This document shows, piece by piece, positions 9,127 to 15,735 of a stretch of 15,735 bases of DNA. The position numbers and the translations under genes are program-made. The notes under the pieces are model-generated. The model saw only the letters and a program-made list of their open reading frames with translations, had not been told where the DNA came from and did not search any database. The first letter of the stretch is position 1. Each line of letters begins with the position of its first letter. This DNA comes from Cochliopodium minus. Its lineage: Eukaryota; Discosea; Himatismenida; Cochliopodiidae. The DNA is taken from positions 633,717 to 649,451 of the forward strand of contig JAMYWO010000001.1 in NCBI GenBank assembly GCA_024220525.1. Direction: 5' to 3'.

Positions 9127-12100
9127 TTAAAAATATTTAAAACTGTTTCTGAAGACAATATCTTTGAATTTGTCAGCCAAAAGAGAAATATAATGAGCAG
9201 TTTTGTTGATGTTTAGTAGATCGATTGGATCTTTTTCGAGTTTCTTTTTGAGGGTGGAGTAGTGATGATGGAGCAAGTTTACATTATCGTAATCTACTTT
9301 TGAAGATTGATTTCCAAACTTGACTTTTTTGGGTTGTTTAGTTGCGATGGTGAGGAAAGATGATTTCAAAGAAGCAAGAAGAAAATTGAGATCGTTGATA
9401 AGTTTGTATGCAGTGAAGACTCTGTTCTTTGTTTTCAAATTTTCTTCGTCTTCTTCAGAGTAGTAACGGAAAAGATGAGCATTTTTTGGTTCGTCTACAT
9501 TATAAAGGGGAAGATGTTCTTCGTATGAAAGGTTTTCATCAGATAGAGATGCAATTTTCTTTACTTCCGAGAAGAGATCCAAAGTATCTTGATTATACTG
9601 TTTGAGAGATTCAACAACAAAGGGAGGCAAAGAAGGCAAAACCATATTTTCTGGCTTTTCGTTTTTGTTTTCATCATTTACCTTGGCACATTTGAAATTG
9701 AGGAACAAATGACAAATGACAAGGAAAAGATCTTTCAAAATTTTATCAGTGTCATCATTTCCTTCCTCAATGATCCGCTCCAATATTCCGTTGTGATAAA
9801 GATGATAAAAGACCAAATTGGAAGGGTAATGAGCAAGCAAATGAGAAACAAGAAAAGAATCGTTATTAGTGAGAAGAGAACCTTGACTAGCCAAGTTATA
9901 CTTCATCAAAAGTTGGAGATTGAAAAAGTAAAGGAAGGAATGAAATTTTTGTCGAGAGAATTTTGGTTCAAGAGGCAAGTTGGTCAAATTGGAGATCATC
10001 CTCAACGTCTCTGTTCTCACTTGCCCAATTTTTTTGAGATCAACCAGACCCATTTCGTTTTCGGGGGATTTGTACAAGATGAGGGATTTAAGCACTACGG
10101 TTGTGTTGATCGTTTTTTTCCCTTTGATGTCTTCCAGTTGGCCACTCAGAAGTGTTTTTATTGTGTTTGGCGAGAATTTGTAGAAAACCACATTCCCGTA
10201 GTTATCATATCCTCTTCTTCCTGATCTACCTGACATTTGCTGATATTGTGTTTGGTCCAAATGTTGAGAATTTGACAAAAATACCACCCTTTTTTTTTTT
10301 AAAAAAAAAATTTTATTATTTTTATTTTTTATTATTTTTTTTAATTTTTATTTTATTTAATTTTTTTTTAATTTTTATTTTTATAACGTGATTAATTAAT
10401 TTTAAACATGAAAAAAAATGAAAGTATGAATTATTAAACAAATTTACGTTCTGCAGGGCATTTGAACTCCCAATCCCAAAATGTTTGTGGAAATTATTAT
10501 TCTCAGTCTTTTTTGGACAAAAGCTTTATGAACTAAAAATGTTTTTTTAAAAAATAATTAAATTCAAACAAATCAAATGAATAAATTAATAAAAAATAAA
10601 ATAAATTAATTTAAAATAAAATAAAATAAAATAGAATAAATTAAAATAAATTAAAATAAATTGAAATATTTAACTTAAAATAAATGAAATAGAATAAAAT
10701 TGAAATAAATTAAAATAAAATAAATTTAATAATAATAAAAAAATAATAAATTAAAATAAAGAAATCAAAAATAATATTTTTTTTTTTTGAAAAAAATTAC
10801 CTACAATACGATATGCTAAGTCAACGTTATCATGGAACATTCCGACACCTCTCCTGAGTCCTTGAATGAGAGGATCACCAACCTTGTAACCCTTCCTAAG
10901 AAGAAAATGGACATCCTCTTCAAATTCGATCTCGGTCATCTTGGACTGAGAATTGATGAAAGAAAACTCGCCAGTGTTGCAATAGTACTCGTATTTGCTC
11001 TCTTCTTCCAGAATGACGTTGTTGATCATTTTGATAATTTCCGATTTGCACTTGTTAACTTCCGAAATAGTTCCGTTGAGCGAAATGACCCCTTCCGTGT
11101 CGAACGAGATGGTCACGTGAGGATATGTTTCGGAGAGGTATTTGATTTTGACCCCCCTGTGACCAATGACTTTAAATTTGAGCTTTTCTTTGATGGGGAT
11201 GTTCTTGGTGACGTCTTTGTTGCTGTGCTTCTTCCTTGTGTTACCTTCTTCGTCATCTTTGTCGTTGTCTTTGATGTATTCCTTCAGACTTTCTGGTCGG
11301 TTGATCTTGTAGTGCTCCAAACTGTTGGGATCGTTCTTTTCGAGGTGATTCACAATCACGTTGAAGAATTTGTAGCATTTCTCAACGGAAAACTCAAAGA
11401 TGATCGCAGGCAACATGTCCTTTTCTTTCAACAAACTAGTCAAGTCTGTGATTTTACCTTTCTGTTGGTTCAAAGGTTTGGTCTCGTTGAATTTGTTGAA
11501 AATGTCATCAGCAACGTTGGAATCAAGGGTTTTGATGAAACTCTCCAACTCTTTTTGGTACTGAATCACCTTGAATTTGCTGATCAACAGATTTTTCTCG
11601 AGATTCACATCATCAGAAAAATAAGTGGTCGGGTAAAGTCTCTTGGGGAATTCTATGTTAGGATACACAACCAACAAATTGAAAAGTTTGAAGCAATCTT
11701 TGGAAGAGAGTCGGACAGTGCTTATAAATCCGTTTTCCTTGATCGAAGAGCCCGAAAAGCCGTATGTAGGAGGCAAATGCACAAGTTCGTTTGGCTGATA
11801 GATGAACAGTTTTAGATCGTTGAATCTAAAGTTGGAGTTGATGAATTCTACTACTCTTTCTTCTTTTTTGATTCCCATTTCTAATTGGAAGTCTTGGAGG
11901 GGCTTTGTTTTTTCTATTTTGGTCATCCAATCGCAAAATTGTTGTGGATTGTTGATTGTTGCGCTCAATGCAATTACTGGACAAGGAACTGAAGGAAAAT
12001 GAAAAAAATGTTTAAATAAAAAATAGAAAATGTATAAAATAAAAATATTAAAAAATAAAAAATAAAAATATTATTAATAAAAATAAAAAATAAAAATCTA

Positions 12101-14208
12101 AAATAAAAAATAAAAAATAAATAATAAAAAATAAAAAATAAAAAATAAAAAATAAAAAACAAAATTACGCATTTGAAGAACTCTTTCCCAAATATCCCCT
12201 TCTATTAAACAGAAAATAAAAAATTAAATTTGTTAAAAAAAAAATTATTCAAAAAAAAAAATTGATTAATTACGGCCATCATTAAGACACTGGACCTCAT
12301 CAATAATGACATATTTTAATCTATTTCTCCATTCTTGATACTTTTCATCCATTGATAGGAGAATTATTTCTAGACAAGAAGGCAAAGTGATCAAAACTTG
12401 AGAAGTGAGGATGTTCTTTCTTTTGCTGGTCGTGAAGAAGCCAATCATGCCAGAATCATTTTTGTATTTTTTTTCCATTCTAAACAAAACGTCTTTAAAA
12501 AAAAATAAAGATTAAAAATTATTGAAAAATTAAACATTAAAAATATTGAAGAATTCAAATTTAAAATTTAAAATTTAAAATAAAAATAAAAATTTAAAAT
12601 TAAATATTTAAAATTAAAAATAAAAAATTAAAATTAAAAATTATAAATTAAAAATAAATTAATAATCAAAAATCAAAAAAGATAAAAATAGAGTTAATTA
12701 CCTCCATAAGTTTGATCTAATAAAGATCTGTTGGGGCCAACATAAACTACTACACCATCATTACAATATCTGAGGACTTTTTCCATGACGTAGTAAGAAA
12801 TGAAGGTTTTGCCTGCAGAAGTAGGAGCGACAACCAAACAGGATTTCCCATCATCGACAACATCCAACAACTTGTTTTGCCATTCATCAGGGACGAAACA
12901 AGTTCTCTGTTTCTTGTCTTCGGGCAAATAAATCTCTTTTTTCTCGTTTATTCTGAGTTCCTTATCCAACTCATCGGACATTTCTTCGAGTTGATAAATG
13001 ATGAGCTTTTCTTTGTAGAGAGATTCGTCTTTGAAGAATCCTTCGTTTTTCATGTAAGTTCTTTCTTGTTTGGTCAGTTTTTGTTTCCTCAAAAGTTTTT
13101 GGTGGATCATCTTTATAAGCGACTTTTTATCTCCCTTCACGTATTTCTTGTCTTCTACATTTACTTTGTAATTGGTATTCAAATTCTTCCATTTTTCTTT
13201 CTTGGTCACGTAAGGAATGACCAAAGGATTATTGTAGATAAGTTTGATGCTGCTGATGTTTCTGTAATTCGTGGCTTCTCTTTGCTTGTTTGAGTTCTCG
13301 AACTTTCCTGAAAAGAATGTAGGTTTCTCTACCACTTTCCTTTCGTCCCAAACATCATCTTTCTCGCTGTAAAGATCTTCTTTCTTGTTGAAAATGGAGT
13401 TCGAATCTATTATTATTTCCTTTCCCAAGTTTATAGAGTCCAAAAGGTCGATACACGTTAGAGGATAAAATTTTGAGTTTAAATCCAAATTTTCGGTGAG
13501 TTCCAGGATGTTTTCATTGTTTATTTCCTGGTTTAAAGCTGTAGATGTTCCTTCTATTGTTATTGGAAAGAAAGATTGTTGCATGTTGAGATCTTCCCAT
13601 AGGTATGTTGCTTCACAACTTAATGTTCCTCCCAAAAACTTGCTACATTCTCCATTTAATTGTTTCAATGATATCAATTTCAAGAAGAGCTTTTGATTAA
13701 TATTATTATAAATTCGAAAAGATTTGATATGTTTAACGTAGATTTACCTTCCAATCTATCAATTTCTCCAATCCTGTTTTATCTTTTGAATTTTCCAAGG
13801 AATTTTTTATTATTTGCATCAGATTTCTGATTGGAAGATTAATTTCTTGTTGATCCAGCTTCCTCAATTCTAAATTGCTTTCAATACTCAAAGGAATTAA
13901 TTCATTTTTCATTATCAAATGCAATGTAAATATCTTGAAGAATTCTATCAGATTATTCTCCTTTATTCTTTCAATAAATGATGTACATAATTCAATCAAA
14001 TATTTATATTTTTCTTTATCTGTCCTTGTTTTCTTATTTTCGATTGTTTGATTTGATAATTCTTCAATAATAGTGCTTTCGGGTTTCTTATTGTTTTCTT
14101 CTGGCAGTTTTGTTTCAAAATCATCATCATCTTTAAAATGTACAAGGTTTTAGGATGGTAAATTTAACATATGAAAATCAATTTGAAAAAATTACCCCAA
14201 TTTGCCAT
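9127..14208 (-). CDS. DDX60: DDX60-like Ski2-family DExH RNA helicase, eight exons
   Basis: ATP-dependent RNA helicase of the Ski2-like superfamily 2; animal DDX60 acts in antiviral RNA sensing, but a role here is unknown. Exons on the complement: 14208-14196 (13 nt, MANW), 14130-13748, 13689-12702, 12492-12274, 12201-12169 (33 nt), 11988-10801, 10532-10448, 10288-9127. All joins keep phase and give 1356 aa. Motifs in order: FVPDEWQ (Q-like) about 396-402, APTSAGKT (I) 420-427, DEVQ (II) 526-529, ALSATINNP (III) around 552-559, LPAIIFEF, a KH-like segment about 812-872, [12 protein letters not shown] (family usually GxxHHAGLN), [16 protein letters not shown] (V) spanning exons 7 and 8, [10 protein letters not shown] (VI) 987-996. 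The DDX60-type signatures are the WQ..LLDVVD opening and MPCRTVVF. It is shorter at the N-terminus than human DDX60 (about 1700 aa). Motif II has Gln for His. Confidence 0.9.
10533..10800 (-). repeat. Low-complexity intron of the helicase gene
   Basis: A 268-nt intron, donor GTAATT, acceptor TTTTTAG, made largely of ATTTTATTTTA-type units on the sense strand. The neighbouring intron 10289-10447 is the reverse in its 3' part: A-rich on the sense strand up to the acceptor. Confidence 0.75.
11009..11191 (-). other. KH-like RNA-binding segment within the helicase
   Basis: Within exon 6 the protein reads [20 protein letters not shown], then [27 protein letters not shown]. This has the KH pattern: a beta strand, helix 1, the GxxG loop (GHRG at 11164-11153, about residues 821-824), helix 2, a beta strand, then VxLxG and a long amphipathic helix, as in vigilin-type KH domains. 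A highly charged linker ([19 protein letters not shown]) precedes it. It lies between the two RecA-like halves, in the region just before the RRGVG helicase motif. Confidence 0.65.
11989..12168 (-). repeat. Heptamer-rich intron of the helicase gene
   Basis: A 180-nt intron, donor GTAATT, acceptor CTTCAG, with several ATTTTTT heptamers (complement of TAAAAAA at about 12122-12160), the same unit seen beside the N at 2985 and at the right edge of the window. Confidence 0.75.
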
Positions 14209-14599
14209 CTTTTATTTTTTTTTATATTTATTTTCATATTCTAAAATTCGTTTAAAAAGTCAAACCAAAACAGAGATCTTATTCTTTGGATTTACTCATT
14301 TAATAATTGATTATAATTTGATTTTAATTCAATTTTTAATAAAGAAAAAATAATTAACACATTAGATTGATTTATGAATCTTGTCAAAGTTTTTTGAAAT
14401 TTAAAAATAAAAATTAATTTTTTTTCACCGAAAGAAATTCAGATAATAAACATTATATTTTATGATTTATGATGAAATTTTTTCTAATATCATTAAGTCC
14501 TTATTCTTCTTTATTTCTCAAATTGTTTTGCTTTATTTTAAAATTTGATGATATTTCACTCAGTTTAAAATCAAAAAAAATTGGTGAAACATAAAGAAA
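14209..14599. promoter_or_regulatory. Divergent upstream region of helicase and tRNase Z genes
   Basis: Only 391 bases separate the start codons of two genes transcribed apart, so both promoters must lie here. It is AT-rich with no motif I can name. A 60-codon open frame overlapping it (14171-14353) looks like chance. Confidence 0.5.
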
Positions 14600-15412
14600 A
14601 TGAAATCATATTTTACAAATATATCGTTCCTTGGAACTGCTAGTGGTGCTCCATCAAAAAGTAATAAAATATTCGTTAAATTAAATTATCCACCAATATA
14701 AAAAATTAATATCACTTTAAAATGATGATCAGAAAGAAATGTATCATCATATTGCGTATCATTACAAGATTCAAGACAAATATTATTAGATTGTGGGTAA
14801 AATTTATCAAAAAAAAAAAAATTCATCTCAAAGAGAAATAATCTTATATCTTAAATAGAGAAGGTAAATAATGCTAATTCCATTTGGATAACATTGATAT
14901 ATAATCTGAAATATAGGAACTCAACATCAGATATTAAGAAGCAAATACGTTAAAAATCAAAAACTGGTTTTGATATTGATAACACAGTAAGAATAAAAGA
15001 TAAGAAACTATCAAAATTTGAGATTTTAAAAAAATGAAAAAAATAAATAGTCTTCATGGAGGTAATATAAAATAAATTTATTATAAAATTAAAATTAAAA
15101 TTAAAAAAAAGATCATTCATTTGGATTACCTGGTAAAAAAAAATTTTTGATGTTTTTCATTTGATATTTTACTATAATTTTTTTTAAATAAAAAAGGATT
15201 GTTGGCATCTCTTTCATTGACAGCCACAAGCACAGTTAAAAGAACAGTAGTAGGGCCTGCGGGAATAAAAAAATATTTGGAAACTTGCATCAAGCTGTCC
15301 GACACCTACCTCACCTTTCCCCTTGACATCATAGAACTTGAACCCGAAAAAGTTCATGACTTAGGCGTGATTGAAGGATTAAAAATTACAGCTGCTCCTT
15401 TAAAGCATAAAG
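14600..15412 (+). CDS. ELAC1: tRNase Z (short form), 5' part with microexons
   Basis: Zinc-dependent endonuclease of the metallo-beta-lactamase fold that cuts the 3' trailer from pre-tRNA. Exons 14600-14660, 14733-14796, 14859-14863 (5 nt), 14917-14986, 15051-15061 (11 nt), 15112-15132 (21 nt) and 15197-15412 join in phase with GTAA donors. The product begins with FLGTASGAPS (10-19) and the PxKxRN loop PSKKRN (18-23) typical of tRNase Z. It then has LLDCGEGTQHQ (38-48) and the zinc motif THLHGDH (66-72), followed by GLPGLLASLSLTAT and LKITAAPLKHK. CGEGTQ and HLHGDH exist only after splicing, which supports the tiny exons. 149 codons are present; short tRNase Z proteins have about 300-360, so the second half, with the remaining zinc ligands, lies to the right. 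The spacing before THLHGDH is slightly short. No targeting peptide is seen. Confidence 0.9.
14859..14863 (+). other. 5-nt microexon of tRNase Z
   Basis: AGAAG between TAAATAG and GTAAATAA. It completes the Gly codon from the previous exon (GG+A), encodes Glu (GAA) and starts the next Gly (G+GA), making the conserved C-G-E-G-T-Q motif. Flanking introns are 62 and 53 nt. Confidence 0.85.
15051..15061 (+). other. 11-nt microexon of tRNase Z
   Basis: TCTTCATGGAG flanked by AATAG and GTAATA. It supplies the last base of the first zinc-motif His codon, then Leu, His, Gly and the first base of the Asp codon: HLHGD. The next exon (15112-15132, 21 nt) adds the rest of Asp and HSFGLP. Confidence 0.85.
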
Positions 15413-15501
15413 GTAAATTTTGTTTATTTTATTTATTTATTTAGTAATTTTTTTGATCTTTATCTTTATTAATTTATTTTATATTTTATATTTTATTTTT
15501 A

Positions 15502-15532
<31 letters not shown>

Positions 15533-15735
15533 TTTATTTATTTTTAATTTTATTTTATTCATTATTTTATTTTTATTTTTTATTTTATTTTTAATTTTAT
15601 TTTTATTCATTTTATTCATAATTTTATTAATTTATTTTTTATTTTTTATTTTTATTTCAATTAATTTTATTTTTTATTTTTTATTTTTTATTTTTTATTT
15701 TTTATTTTTTATTTTTTATTTTTTATTTTTTATTT
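15413..15735 (+). repeat. T-rich intron ending in an ATTTTTT heptamer array
   Basis: Begins with donor GTAAATTT of tRNase Z, then T-rich hexamer-like units, and from about 15670 to the window end near-perfect ATTTTTT heptamers. No acceptor is reached before the edge. Confidence 0.8.

Noticed and set aside
9589-10224. A 211-codon plus-strand open frame
   Set aside because: Antisense shadow of the last helicase exon, which contains [10 protein letters not shown] on the other strand.
10832-11815. A 327-codon open frame on the plus strand
   Set aside because: It is antisense to helicase exon 6, which has family motifs and phase-consistent splice sites. The plus-strand product has no recognisable domain.
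15670-15735. Telomere-like tandem heptamer at the window end
   Set aside because: The unit has only A and T with no G run, and the same unit occurs inside introns of other genes here.
1-15735. An alternative genetic code with reassigned stops
   Set aside because: The intact genes end normally with TAA or TGA, and apparent in-frame stops vanish when introns are removed. Only the pseudogene has true breaks.
1-15735. A functional system linking the GTPases, kinase, Sel1 protein and helicase
   Set aside because: The genes face both ways with independent promoters and come from unrelated pathways. Eukaryotic gene neighbourhood alone does not support it.

Overview
This is a eukaryotic nuclear window from a very AT-rich, intron-dense protist. 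The introns have short GTAA donors and AG acceptors. The gene content (divergent Rho/Rac GTPases, a Sel1-repeat protein, a Ser/Thr kinase, a DDX60/Ski2-like helicase and tRNase Z) would fit a free-living amoeboid or metamonad protist of the Anaeramoeba type. That taxon is a guess from gene content and base composition; only 'AT-rich, intron-rich protist' is well supported. The standard genetic code fits: TAA and TGA end the genes, and no stop needs to be read through in the intact ones.

Layout. (1) Positions 1-2984, minus strand: a cluster of four Rho/Rac-type GTPase loci. Two are near-duplicate atypical GTPases, the first cut by the window edge. One is a multiply frameshifted Rac pseudogene. 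One is the C-terminal half of a Rac-like gene ending in a CVLF prenylation box. (2) A single N at 2985 abuts an A/T heptamer repeat. Coding sequence is missing on both sides of it: the 5' half of the Rac gene and the 3' end of a Sel1-repeat gene. It is best read as an assembly gap. (3) 3337-5534, minus: a Sel1-repeat scaffold gene, five exons recovered. (4) 5535-6919: a gene-poor AT-rich spacer. (5) 6920-8971, plus: a complete five-exon Ser/Thr protein kinase of 329 aa. (6) 9127-14208, minus: a complete eight-exon DDX60-like Ski2-family helicase of 1356 aa carrying a KH-like segment. (7) 14600-15412, plus: the first seven exons of a short-form tRNase Z, including exons of only 5, 11 and 21 nt. 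The gene runs off the window into a (ATTTTTT)n intron.

The exon-intron models were built by hand. Open frames were joined at GT..AG borders so that phase was kept and family motifs were rebuilt across junctions; in tRNase Z, CGEGTQ and THLHGDH appear only after splicing. The genes do not form an obvious functional system. The GTPases and kinase are signalling genes, the helicase and tRNase Z are RNA genes that share a 391-bp divergent upstream region, and any link is speculative. The most notable observations are the 5-nt microexon, the ATG-only first exon, the KH-like insertion in the helicase and the loss of switch residues in the duplicated GTPases.
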